Notes under the pieces: model-generated | The model's input: the letters and a program-made list of their open reading frames with translations, nothing else | The model's database searches: none | What the model was told of the DNA's origin: nothing | From: Bacteroidales bacterium | GTDB taxonomy: Bacteria; Bacteroidota; Bacteroidia; Bacteroidales; F082 | NCBI GenBank assembly: GCA_017651645.1 | Contig: JAGCCO010000024.1 | Coordinates: 1-64,000 of the forward strand | Direction: 5' to 3' | DNA length: 64,000 nt | Part shown: piece after piece, positions 50,654 to 58,673 of the stretch | Layout: the number at the start of each line of letters is the position of its first letter | Position numbering within the stretch: position 1 is the first letter of the stretch | Translations under genes and position numbers: made by a program

Positions 50654-50678
50654 GGGAGACAGCCTTCCGCTGTCTCCC
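50654..50678 (+). promoter_or_regulatory. GC-rich hairpin in the rpoD upstream region
   Basis: GGGAGACAG / CTGTCTCCC with loop CCTTCCG, a 9-bp perfect stem. No T run follows; it lies about 95 bases before the rpoD start, so it may be in the 5' leader or be an operator. No clear -7 box is seen between it and rpoD. Confidence 0.45.
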
Positions 50679-50773
50679 TAGAAGAACGGATTATGCTAAA
50701 AATCATGTGGAGAGAGCTTTGAAGAGTAAGATGTTGAATGTGAAACAATTAAACAATAAAAGATTACGAAGAA

Positions 50774-51640
50774 ATGAGACAACTGAAAATTTCCAAACAG
50801 ATTACTAACCGCAATGCGGGGACTTTGGACAAGTACCTCGCCGATATTGCGAAGGAGGCGCTGTTGACCACCGAAGAGGAGGTGGAACTTGCACAGCGCA
50901 TCAAAGCTGGTGACAAGGCTGCGCTGGATAAACTGGTCAGGGCCAACCTGCGTTTTGTCGTGTCCGTGGCCAAACAGTACCAAAACCAAGGCCTGAGCCT
51001 TCAAGATCTTATTAACGAGGGTAATCTTGGCTTGGTGAAGGCTGCACAGCGTTTTGACGAGACCCGTGGCTTTAAGTTCATCTCTTATGCCGTGTGGTGG
51101 ATCCGCCAGAGCATCCTGCAGGCAGTGGCCGAGCAGGCACGTATCATCCGTCTTCCCATGAATCAGGTGGGAGCTTTGGCTAAGGTGAAAAAGGCGGTTG
51201 CACTATTGGAACAGAAGCTGGAACGCCGTCCCACCCTCAAGGAGATTGCCGATGAACTGGGTATGCCTGAGGACAAGGTGGAGCAGCTGATGAGCCTTAA
51301 CTCTCGTGCTGTATCGACCGATGCACCTCTTGATGATGAAGACGATGCCAATTTCTTGGATGTCTTTGTCTCTGAAGACGAGGTGAAGACCGACGCTGCA
51401 GTGGAGCAGGAGTCGACCAGCAAAGCCATCCGCAGATCGCTCGACATGCTGAATGAGAAGGAACGTACCATCATCAGCATGTACTTCGGACTCGGTACCT
51501 CACGTGAGTATTCATTGGAGGAAATCGCCATGAAACTCGACATCTCGCGTGAACGCACCCGTCAGATTCGTGATCGTGCATTGAAACGGTTGAAGTCGGA
51601 GCCCGACTCTCCGCTTTATCAGATGTACATGAACCAATGA
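50774..51640 (+). CDS. rpoD: Primary sigma factor of RNA polymerase (RpoD/SigA type)
   Basis: 288 residues. Region 1.2 ('GTLDKYLADIAKEALLTTEEEVELAQRI'), 2.1-2.4 ('LDKLVRANLRFVVSVAKQYQ', 'GLSLQDLINEGNLGLVKAAQRF', 'FISYAVWWIRQSILQAVAEQ'), 3.0-3.2 and 4.1-4.2 ('YSLEEIAMKLDISRERTRQI') are all present; region 1.1 is missing, as in the short Bacteroidetes primary sigma (sigma-ABfr). This factor reads the TAnnTTTG/TTTG promoters found throughout the window. A perfect terminator begins at its stop codon. Confidence 0.93.
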   Translation: MRQLKISKQITNRNAGTLDKYLADIAKEALLTTEEEVELAQRIKAGDKAALDKLVRANLRFVVSVAKQYQNQGLSLQDLINEGNLGLVKAAQRFDETRGFKFISYAVWWIRQSILQAVAEQARIIRLPMNQVGALAKVKKAVALLEQKLERRPTLKEIADELGMPEDKVEQLMSLNSRAVSTDAPLDDEDDANFLDVFVSEDEVKTDAAVEQESTSKAIRRSLDMLNEKERTIISMYFGLGTSREYSLEEIAMKLDISRERTRQIRDRALKRLKSEPDSPLYQMYMNQ

Positions 51641-51677
51641 AAAAAGTGGAATTCCAATTCTGGAATTCCACTTTTTT
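51640..51677 (+). terminator. Rho-independent terminator after rpoD
   Basis: 17-bp perfect stem AAAAAAGTGGAATTCCA / TGGAATTCCACTTTTTT with ATTC loop; the first A is the last base of the rpoD stop. The sod -7 box starts 1 base later. Confidence 0.92.
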
Positions 51678-51678
51678 C

Positions 51679-51686
51679 TATATTTG
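51679..51686 (+). promoter_or_regulatory. -7 box TATATTTG for the superoxide dismutase gene
   Basis: Exact motif followed by CA, 26 bases before ATG 51713. Confidence 0.7.
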
Positions 51687-51712
51687 CAGCACGAACAATA
51701 AAATCTTTCACT

Positions 51713-52291
51713 ATGAAATACGAACTCATCAAATTGCCTTATGAGGCAAACGCTTTGGAACCTGTTATCAGCAAAGAGACGCTGGGGTTCCATCATGGGA
51801 AGCACTTGAATGCTTACGTTAATAACCTCAACGGTCTTATCGAAGGCACTAAGTATGCGGATATGCCTTTGGAGGAAATCGTGAAGACTTCCGATGGTGG
51901 CGTGTTCAACAATGCAGGTCAAATCTTGAACCACAACCTCTATTTTACGCAATTCCGTGCCCCTAAAACAGACAACAAGCCCACTGGAAGAATCGCTGAA
52001 CTTTTTGAAAAGCAATTTGGCTCATTCGATGCCTTCAAGGAAGAGTTTACGAAGAAAGGTGCCATTTTGTTCGGCTCGGGCTGGGTGTGGCTCTCCATCG
52101 ACAAGGACGGAAAACTACAAATCACTCAGGAGACCAATGCCGGCAATCCAGTGCAACGCGGTTTCAAGCCTTTGTTGACCTTCGATGTGTGGGAACACGC
52201 CTATTACATTGACTATCAGAACCGCCGTCCCGATCATCTGAATGCCTTATGGCAAATCATCGACTGGGATGTAGTCAACGAGCGGCTTTGA
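51713..52291 (+). CDS. sodB: Superoxide dismutase, Fe or Fe/Mn type
   Basis: 192 residues, cytosolic; turns superoxide into peroxide and oxygen. Metal ligands: His in 'LGFHHGKHLNAYVNN', His in 'GQILNHNLYF', Asp and His in 'LLTFDVWEHAYYIDYQNRRPDHL'. The Gln in 'NNAGQILNH' sits at the Fe-SOD position (Q69 of E. coli SodB), so Fe or cambialistic use is expected, as in related Bacteroidetes enzymes. Its last 17 bases overlap the end of the convergent T9SS gene. Confidence 0.95.
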   Translation: MKYELIKLPYEANALEPVISKETLGFHHGKHLNAYVNNLNGLIEGTKYADMPLEEIVKTSDGGVFNNAGQILNHNLYFTQFRAPKTDNKPTGRIAELFEKQFGSFDAFKEEFTKKGAILFGSGWVWLSIDKDGKLQITQETNAGNPVQRGFKPLLTFDVWEHAYYIDYQNRRPDHLNALWQIIDWDVVNERL

Positions 52292-53594
52292 CGATTCGAT
52301 GCGTGCTGCTGCTGTCATCGTAATCCAGACGCAGCATGTAAACACCCAAGCTTAATCCGTTCAAAACGAGGTCAATCTGCGTATCTGATGCAGATTGTGC
52401 TTTTACCAAACGGCCAAAGACATCATAAATCAGGATGTTTTTGACCGTTTTTTCTGTCTTAATGCTCAGAATTGAGCTGAACGGGTTGGGGTAGATTTGG
52501 CATGAAGCGACATGGTCCTCAATTGTGGAAGTGTCGATGATGCTAATTTCCTGTATGTTGTCTCCGACCATGGGGTAGTTGGTGGAAACCACACGGATTT
52601 TGTAATGTTGGCCGACAGGCATATTGGGAATCTGTGCGGTGATGCTGCCACTTGCATTGGTGGTGATGCGACCCAACTCAGTGGGGTTGCTAAAACTACC
52701 GTTGGCATTGGAAAGCTGGGCGATGACCACGTTGGGTGCCGCATTGAGGTTCTCGGGCGACATGGTTCCGCTCAGTGTGAATGGAATAGTGATGGTTGAG
52801 TTGATGGCGAATTCATTGGAAGCCAACTGTTCCATCCTGAGGATTGGGTTATAAACTAACAAGACATCATCGACGAAAAGGTCATCATTGGTGCTGCCAG
52901 TGCCAGGCGTTTCGTTGGTGGTGGCAGTAAGGAGAATGTAACGTACATCAGTGCAAGGTCCACTGTTGTTGAATGGGATGCTCAGCCGATGCCACGTATA
53001 GGCACCGTTGGCAGGAGCAGTGCGGGTGAACGACTTTACCGCCGTTGCCACATGCATGTTGGCAGGTTCTTCGGTACCGTTGGCAATCAATTTGTAATCG
53101 GCATCACCGTGGACGACGGCCTTTACTTGAGCTTTGTCTGTGGTGCTTTGGCTACGGAAACACACCCATATTGTTAACGAGTCTGGGAGTTGGCCGATAG
53201 GGGCGTTGAAGGCGCTTTCGGCGCGTTGGGTATAATTGTAGTTGCCTGATCCTGTTGCCGACATGCTGCCTGCGTTTATACGTCCGTTGGTCAATGTGCC
53301 ATTAGCAGTAACGCCAAGAACGCTGTCGGGGAACAGCCTGACGCTCTTGCTGCCTGAAGATCCAGGTCGCGTCTGAGAAGACTGTTCGATTTGGCTCGAC
53401 AGAAAGCCTGACCAAGTCCCGGTGGCAGTACCGCCTGAATGCCAATGTACTGGCTCGCTGACGGAGGTCACTTCTCTTGTGGTCCATTGTTCAAAGCCTC
53501 GGTTGTCGAACTGAGGACCATATTGTGCGGAAAGGTTTAGGCTTAAAGTGCAGAAAACAAAAAGACTGAAGATACGAATAACAATACGTTTCAT
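52275..53594 (-). CDS. Secreted T9SS protein with PCMD-like N-terminal domain
   Basis: 439 residues. Signal peptide MKRIVIRIFSLFVFCTLSLN... ending near SAQ. The first ~230 residues ('FEQWTT', 'PVHWHSGG', 'TRPGSSGSKSVRL' and 'DSLTIWVCFRSQ') resemble the PCMD (putative carbohydrate metabolism domain) jelly-roll proteins. A beta-sandwich follows (~255-345) and then a T9SS type A domain with 'IYPNPFSSILSI', 'IYDVFGRLVKAQ', 'LSLGVYMLRL' and tail 'RIVKAAR'. Predicted surface or secreted sugar-related protein. Shares 17 bases with the sod gene end. Confidence 0.85.
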   Translation of the reverse strand: MKRIVIRIFSLFVFCTLSLNLSAQYGPQFDNRGFEQWTTREVTSVSEPVHWHSGGTATGTWSGFLSSQIEQSSQTRPGSSGSKSVRLFPDSVLGVTANGTLTNGRINAGSMSATGSGNYNYTQRAESAFNAPIGQLPDSLTIWVCFRSQSTTDKAQVKAVVHGDADYKLIANGTEEPANMHVATAVKSFTRTAPANGAYTWHRLSIPFNNSGPCTDVRYILLTATTNETPGTGSTNDDLFVDDVLLVYNPILRMEQLASNEFAINSTITIPFTLSGTMSPENLNAAPNVVIAQLSNANGSFSNPTELGRITTNASGSITAQIPNMPVGQHYKIRVVSTNYPMVGDNIQEISIIDTSTIEDHVASCQIYPNPFSSILSIKTEKTVKNILIYDVFGRLVKAQSASDTQIDLVLNGLSLGVYMLRLDYDDSSSTHRIVKAAR

Positions 53595-53618
53595 AAACTG
53601 GATTTGTTAGAAGAGGTG

Positions 53619-53626
53619 CAAAAATA
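53619..53626 (-). promoter_or_regulatory. -7 box TATTTTTG for the T9SS gene
   Basis: Exact motif on the minus strand followed by CA, 24 bases before ATG 53594. Confidence 0.65.
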
Positions 53627-53668
53627 GGAAAAAGAATCCTAGCTTTGGATTTGATGGTGACTTTTCCT

Positions 53669-53676
53669 TACTTTTG
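53669..53676 (+). promoter_or_regulatory. -7 box TACTTTTG for the outer-membrane protein gene
   Basis: Exact motif; it excludes the longer reading from 53645 and supports the start at 53696. Confidence 0.65.
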
Positions 53677-53695
53677 CGGCAAAATTTTGAACCTA

Positions 53696-54394
53696 ATGAA
53701 GAAAGTAATGATTACACTCGGTCTTCTGCTCTTTGCCTTTGTGGCAAGGGCGCAGTGGACTTTGCAAACCTACGGTGAGTACGACTACACACGTACTTCG
53801 GGTAGTAGTGCTTCCTTGGCCTTGAAAGGTAACTATCGCATGGCCGACAATTTCAACATCGGACTGGGCTTCCAGGTCACGACTTTGAGCCGTTATTCCT
53901 TGAACTTGCAATATCAGGTGGATTTGCTCAAAGCAAGATGCGGCACATTGTATTTGGAGAACCGCTATCTGTATCGTTTGTTTCCGAATTACGACTTACA
54001 GGAATTCAACGGCGTGTTTGACTTGGGTTGGCGCAACCGGCACTTCAATTTTCAGTTGGGTTTGACCAACCGATACACGGCGCCAATTCCGTTGCGCAAG
54101 AACGGTGGCATGGATGCCGTTTTGGAGCCGATGAATGTCACCTTCTGTGTGGAAGGCAATCTGTTTGATCAACCACATCCTTGGAATGTTGGTGCCCGAG
54201 TGTCAAACTACCGCGATTTCGTGATTGAACGCTTCACGCTGTTTTTCTATAGTGTAAACGGTTACTATGACTTCGGCAATGGCCTACGCCTAACGTCTGA
54301 ATTCGGACTGCATCCTTGTGGCGTGCTCAACCTCTCGTCGCAATACAACGGTTGGTTCGGAAATGTTGGATTAATTTGGAAACCTAAAAACTGA
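53696..54394 (+). CDS. Predicted outer-membrane beta-barrel protein
   Basis: 232 residues from ATG 53696 (MKKVMITLGLLLFAFVARAQ, signal peptide). The mature part is a run of amphipathic strands with aromatic girdles (TLQTYGEYDYTRTSGSSASL; FQLGLTNRYTAPI; GNVGLIWKPKN), typical of small outer-membrane barrels. No family recognised. It is 5 bases upstream of the phosphoesterase lipoprotein and co-transcribed with it, so the barrel may hold or export it (inference). Confidence 0.7.
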   Translation: MKKVMITLGLLLFAFVARAQWTLQTYGEYDYTRTSGSSASLALKGNYRMADNFNIGLGFQVTTLSRYSLNLQYQVDLLKARCGTLYLENRYLYRLFPNYDLQEFNGVFDLGWRNRHFNFQLGLTNRYTAPIPLRKNGGMDAVLEPMNVTFCVEGNLFDQPHPWNVGARVSNYRDFVIERFTLFFYSVNGYYDFGNGLRLTSEFGLHPCGVLNLSSQYNGWFGNVGLIWKPKN

Positions 54395-54399
54395 ACTTC

Positions 54400-55311
54400 A
54401 TGAAAAAGCAATACCTTATTATATTAGCCGCAGCCTGCATGATTTTGTCCACAGGCTGCAACCGTCTTGACATCGCTGGTATGGTGGTCAACCGCAGCGA
54501 CACCGAAGAACGTGTGGCCGACTGGCTCGACTATAACGCTCAGAATGGTGAACCTGTCATCGAGAACGCTCCCGATGAGTACCATATCTATTCCTGTTCC
54601 GACTCGCATTATTCCGAGCGTGACAACATCGTACCGCAGGGCGAGAAAGACCGCCTCTACAAGTACATCACTGCAGAGCGCAACGACCCGATGGCTGTCT
54701 TTGCCATCCATGCTGGCGACATGGTCAACGAGAGCGGGGAAACGGGTTTCATCATGACTGAGGCTGCACTTCAATACAATGCTGAGACTCAAGCAGAGGA
54801 TGACCCATGCTTCCTTGTGATTGGCAACCACGATGTCTATTATGACTGTGCCAAATTCTTCAAGCAGCATTTCCATACCTCGACCTACACTGTGACGGTC
54901 AAGACTGTGAGCGGATTTAAAGACCTTTACATCTTTTTGGATTCGGGCAACGGCACGCACGGCAAGCGCCAGTTGGAATGGCTGGAGGAGAAGCTCTCGC
55001 ATCGTGAGGACTACCGCCATTGCATGGTCATTAGCCACAACTGGCTGTTCCGCACTTCGTACAACTATACCACCACGCCAGCCGCCAACCTGCCGCAAGA
55101 CGAGCAGTATGCTTTCATGGACTTGATGAGCAACAACAATGTGGAGATGGTCATCATGGGTCATTTCCACATGCGCGAGCAGCGTCAGTTCGGCGGCGTT
55201 CAATACCTCATGACCGACAACCTCAACGACGGTAAAGTCACCCCGAGTTATCTGGTGCTGACGGTCGGGGAGAAGGTAAAATATGAGTATGAAGAGCTGG
55301 ATATGGAGTAA
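54400..55311 (+). CDS. Metallophosphoesterase lipoprotein
   Basis: 303 residues. Lipobox 'STGC' (Cys near 20). Calcineurin-like motifs: 'SCSDSHYSERD' (D-x-H), 'IHAGDMVNESG' (GD), 'VIGNHDVYYD' (GNHD), 'VISHNWL' (H) and 'IMGHFHMREQ' (GHxH). It should hydrolyse phosphoesters at the envelope; the substrate cannot be told. Second gene of a two-gene unit with the small barrel protein. Confidence 0.88.
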   Translation: MKKQYLIILAAACMILSTGCNRLDIAGMVVNRSDTEERVADWLDYNAQNGEPVIENAPDEYHIYSCSDSHYSERDNIVPQGEKDRLYKYITAERNDPMAVFAIHAGDMVNESGETGFIMTEAALQYNAETQAEDDPCFLVIGNHDVYYDCAKFFKQHFHTSTYTVTVKTVSGFKDLYIFLDSGNGTHGKRQLEWLEEKLSHREDYRHCMVISHNWLFRTSYNYTTTPAANLPQDEQYAFMDLMSNNNVEMVIMGHFHMREQRQFGGVQYLMTDNLNDGKVTPSYLVLTVGEKVKYEYEELDME

Positions 55312-55364
55312 AAAGGTCTCTACCGTTCGTTTTACAAACCACTGAATTACAACAATTTCAACTT

Positions 55365-55420
55365 GGGCTTTCCGCGAATGTCTCTACACGAGGCTGAGGC
55401 TGGCGGAAAGCCCGATTTTT
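55365..55420 (+). terminator. Long stem-loop terminator
   Basis: GGGCTTTCCGC (55365-55375) pairs with GCGGAAAGCCC (55403-55413), 27-base loop, then GATTTTT. Confidence 0.75.
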
Positions 55421-55425
55421 CACTA

Positions 55426-55433
55426 TACTTTTG
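55426..55433 (+). promoter_or_regulatory. -7 box TACTTTTG for the OMP_b-brl_3 gene
   Basis: Exact motif followed by CA, 29 bases before ATG 55463. Confidence 0.65.
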
Positions 55434-55462
55434 CATGGTCAAACCTAAAAACTTACCATGCG

Positions 55463-57679
55463 ATGAACACAAGACCCCTATTCCTCACAGCCGCCTTTGC
55501 GATGCTTGGCGTGGCGGCCTTTGCCCAAGTCGAAATCCCGGAAGTCAAACCGAAAGCCGACAGTCTCCAAATGGCAGTCGATACTTTGCTGCTTGAAGGC
55601 GTCACCATCACGGCGGAGCGGCCGCTGTATTCTGTCGAAGGCGAAAAGACACTCTATCAAGTCTCCGACGACCCCACGGTGCAGTCGGGGGTGGCCTCCG
55701 ATGCCTTGCAGAACGCCCCTGGCGTGAGCGTGGATGTGGAAGGCAACATCACATTGAGGGGGACTTCCTCTGTCGAAATCTGGATTAACGATCAGCCCTC
55801 GAACCTCACGGAAGAGAACCTCAAGACCTACATCCAAACCTTGCCCGCCAACGCCATCGACCGCATTGAGGTCATCACCAACCCATCGGCACGCTATGCC
55901 ACTCAAGCAGACGGCATCATCAACATCGTGATGAACGCCAAAATCAAGCGGAATGAGTTTCTGTGCTTAGGTGCCAATGCTTCCTCGCAACCTTATGTGA
56001 TGCCATGGCTTTCATACATTTGGAAGAACGAGAAGTGGACAGTAAATGCCTACACGAATGCCTATTGGTATCATGGTCGGAGCGAGGCGCATGCTGAGAA
56101 GGACCTGTTTGGCAAGGATGAAGATGGCAATCCATTGTTGACCAGTCATTTGAAAAGCAGCATATTCAGCAATTACACTACTTATAGTCCTGGATTTAAC
56201 CTTGATCTGACCTATACGCCTGATAAGATGAACACTTTCTCCTTTTATGCCATGTTTTGGGATTCATTTGGGTCATCGGAGGTTAGGCAAGAGCGCGAAC
56301 GTATTGAATATAATGAGCAATCTGGCGAGTATAAATACTCAATCGTGAACCAATCGAATTCAAACTATCTCTTTTTGCCATACGGGTTGAACTATCAGCA
56401 CAAATTCGACGAGGAAGGACATAACCTTACTGTGCGCATGAATGGAAGTATCACTCGTTCTGCCCTTCCTATTGATTATCACAAGACTTACACCTTGCCG
56501 TCCCCGTATGAAAGGGCATTTGTAATGGACTATGTCTCAACCAACATCCCCATCAATGCACGTGTGGACTACAATTTACCTTATTCCAAGAATGGCGAAT
56601 TTGGCATGGGTATCAATGCCGGTTGGGAAGGAAAAAGCGAGCGCAGTCCCTTAGATAGTCTGGCCAATGGCGTATATGTGCACGACTCGGTAATGTCATA
56701 CCGATTCCGTCAGGTTGACCATCATTTGGGTGGCTATTTCCAAGTGCGGCATCGTTTCGGCAACTTCACTGTGCAGCCCACCTTAAGCTTGAGATATTAT
56801 CGGACGGGCATAGTCTATCCCGATGCTCCAAAATATGATTTTTCAGCTTATTATTTCTATCCTTTACCATCGTTGCACCTCTCTTATCGAACCCAGTCGA
56901 TGCATAACTTCAAGCTGAGTTATTCCATGAGAATCCAGAATCCTTACGCAGAACAACTGAGTCCTTTTATTAAATTCGATGAGGAATCATACGCCACGGG
57001 CAATCCTAAACTGAAACAGGTCTTTACCCACAACATAGAGGCGAGTTGGACGAAATATTGGGATGATTTCGGTTCTGTGGGCTTGACGGGTTATTACAAA
57101 GGAAAGCGAAACGAAATCAACAAGATAACAGACGCGACTTTTCATGAGCATTATGGTAGAGTGGTCTCTTTCCATTGGCCGGTCAATGTGAGCAGATCGT
57201 ATAATGCAGGTGGTGAGTTCAACATGATGTATCGCCCGAACGGGATGTTCAACTTGCGGTTTTATGCCAACCTTTATGACTCATACATCAAGACTGACGA
57301 TGCATTGGAACCGAGCGAGATGCTTTGTTATAGTCTTCGTTTGAACCTTTGGACCAAACTATGGGACCGTTTGGAAGTACATGCCTCGGCTTATTACAAC
57401 TCTCCGACCCAGACACTGTTTTGGAAGAAGGGTGCCAATTATTCCGTTGACTGTGGTCTGCGTGCCGATTTCTTCGACCATAAGTTTTCGGTGTTCGTCA
57501 ATGGGTACGATTTGTTTGGCTTATTGAAGCAAGACACCTATATTGATAGTCCAACGGTAACGGTTTCAGAGACATCGAGATACAATTCATCTTGTGTGTG
57601 CGCTGGCTTCACATTGCGTTTCGGTAATATTGAACTGGAGAATGAGGCCAAGAATGGAGGTGAGGCGGCGGGACAATAA
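55463..57679 (+). CDS. Outer-membrane beta-barrel receptor (OMP_b-brl_3 family, TonB-dependent-like)
   Basis: 738 residues. Signal peptide MNTRPLFLTAAFAMLGVAAFAQ. A plug domain follows: 'EGVTITAERPLYSVEGEKTL', 'ALQNAPGVSVDVEGNITLRG', 'EIWINDQPSNL' and 'IEVITNPSARYATQADGIINIV'. The rest (~170-738) is a TonB-like barrel of the OMP_b-brl_3 type. Unlike most family members it lacks the N-terminal carboxypeptidase-like beta domain. Substrate unknown. The membrane-spanning regulator that starts 32 bases downstream is a plausible sensor for it. Confidence 0.9.
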   Translation: MNTRPLFLTAAFAMLGVAAFAQVEIPEVKPKADSLQMAVDTLLLEGVTITAERPLYSVEGEKTLYQVSDDPTVQSGVASDALQNAPGVSVDVEGNITLRGTSSVEIWINDQPSNLTEENLKTYIQTLPANAIDRIEVITNPSARYATQADGIINIVMNAKIKRNEFLCLGANASSQPYVMPWLSYIWKNEKWTVNAYTNAYWYHGRSEAHAEKDLFGKDEDGNPLLTSHLKSSIFSNYTTYSPGFNLDLTYTPDKMNTFSFYAMFWDSFGSSEVRQERERIEYNEQSGEYKYSIVNQSNSNYLFLPYGLNYQHKFDEEGHNLTVRMNGSITRSALPIDYHKTYTLPSPYERAFVMDYVSTNIPINARVDYNLPYSKNGEFGMGINAGWEGKSERSPLDSLANGVYVHDSVMSYRFRQVDHHLGGYFQVRHRFGNFTVQPTLSLRYYRTGIVYPDAPKYDFSAYYFYPLPSLHLSYRTQSMHNFKLSYSMRIQNPYAEQLSPFIKFDEESYATGNPKLKQVFTHNIEASWTKYWDDFGSVGLTGYYKGKRNEINKITDATFHEHYGRVVSFHWPVNVSRSYNAGGEFNMMYRPNGMFNLRFYANLYDSYIKTDDALEPSEMLCYSLRLNLWTKLWDRLEVHASAYYNSPTQTLFWKKGANYSVDCGLRADFFDHKFSVFVNGYDLFGLLKQDTYIDSPTVTVSETSRYNSSCVCAGFTLRFGNIELENEAKNGGEAAGQ

Positions 57680-57711
57680 ATGTTGAATTGTTGCGTTGTT
57701 TAATTGTTAAG
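57680..57711. repeat. Short TTGTTTAATTGTT-type repeat at a stop codon
   Basis: ATGTTGAATTGTTGCGTTGT then TTAATTGTTAAG begins right after the stop of the receptor gene. The words are those of the repeat at 20764-20856, here in one orientation. Confidence 0.6.
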
Positions 57712-58671
57712 ATGATGCTGAATTTGCTATACAAATCAAGATGTTGGTTGGCCTTTGCGCTGATATGCCTATTGGCGGCTTGTAATGTGAAGTCCGACAT
57801 AGACAACATGGAGCGGACGGTGTTGGAGATTGAGGGCAAGTTCAGCAGGGGAGAGGACATCTCTCAGGATACCTCCATCTTTCAGGCGCGGCGTTATTTC
57901 AACCTCTCTGACGATGCCGAAATGAAGACCTTGTCGGCACTTTACAGCGGCTGCGTCTATTGGCAGCAGAACAACTACGACTCGGCAATGGCGGCCTTGA
58001 ATGAGGCCATTGTCTTGGCCAAATCTAGCGAGGACATTAAACTGATGGAAAAGGTGCAGACGACCATCTCGACTTTGAATGGCGACTTGGACCACAGCGA
58101 GAACATGATTTCCGTGTTTCTTCGCCGCAGGAAGATAATCATTATCATTTCATTGGCTTTGGTAGGTTTGGTGGCGGTCGTCTTTTTCCTGCTATACCGC
58201 TCAGCGCAAAAACGGGCGACCATAGCAGAGTTGAATCTGGATATTACCCGTTTGCAACAAGAGTCTGAAACCATAGCCGAGACCAACCGTGACAACCTTT
58301 TCCGAAAGGTGATGATGATTTACAAGGTCTTCTTAATTGGCGAGAACAAGGACATTGACAAACCGTCCTTTCAAAAGCTGAGATCGTGCGTTTGCGGACA
58401 TGAAGCTGAATCTGCTTATGATGTCATCTTTGAGGAGTACAACAAGGTCTATCCCGATGTGGTTCAGCGAATTAAAGCAAATCAGCCACCATTATCCGAA
58501 ACCGAGTTCAAGGTTTGCATCCTCTCCATGATGCCTTTCAGCGTGAAGGAGGTGGCCGACATGATGAAGGTCTCGACCGCCATGGTTGGCAAAGCCCGCA
58601 CAAGCATACGAAAGAAACTCGGCATGACCGAGGCGCGAGGAAGTATCGAGGAGTTTGTGATGAACAGATAG
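57712..58671 (+). CDS. Membrane-spanning TPR regulator with LuxR-like DNA-binding domain and lipobox
   Basis: 319 residues from ATG 57712. N-terminal signal with lipobox LLAAC (Cys about 24), a periplasmic helical region with a TPR-like unit (ALYSGCVYWQQNNYDSAMAA), one membrane helix (IIIIISLALVGLVAVVFFLL, ~130-150), a coiled coil, and a C-terminal helix-turn-helix ('LSETEFKVCILSMMPFSVKE', 'MMKVSTAMVGKARTSIRKKL'). If both signals hold, the periplasmic part is fixed at both ends and the DNA-binding part is cytosolic: a one-component sensor. Such TPR-TM-HTH proteins are typical of Bacteroidetes. Probably regulates the receptor gene directly upstream. Confidence 0.82.
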   Translation: MMLNLLYKSRCWLAFALICLLAACNVKSDIDNMERTVLEIEGKFSRGEDISQDTSIFQARRYFNLSDDAEMKTLSALYSGCVYWQQNNYDSAMAALNEAIVLAKSSEDIKLMEKVQTTISTLNGDLDHSENMISVFLRRRKIIIIISLALVGLVAVVFFLLYRSAQKRATIAELNLDITRLQQESETIAETNRDNLFRKVMMIYKVFLIGENKDIDKPSFQKLRSCVCGHEAESAYDVIFEEYNKVYPDVVQRIKANQPPLSETEFKVCILSMMPFSVKEVADMMKVSTAMVGKARTSIRKKLGMTEARGSIEEFVMNR

Positions 58672-58673
58672 TT

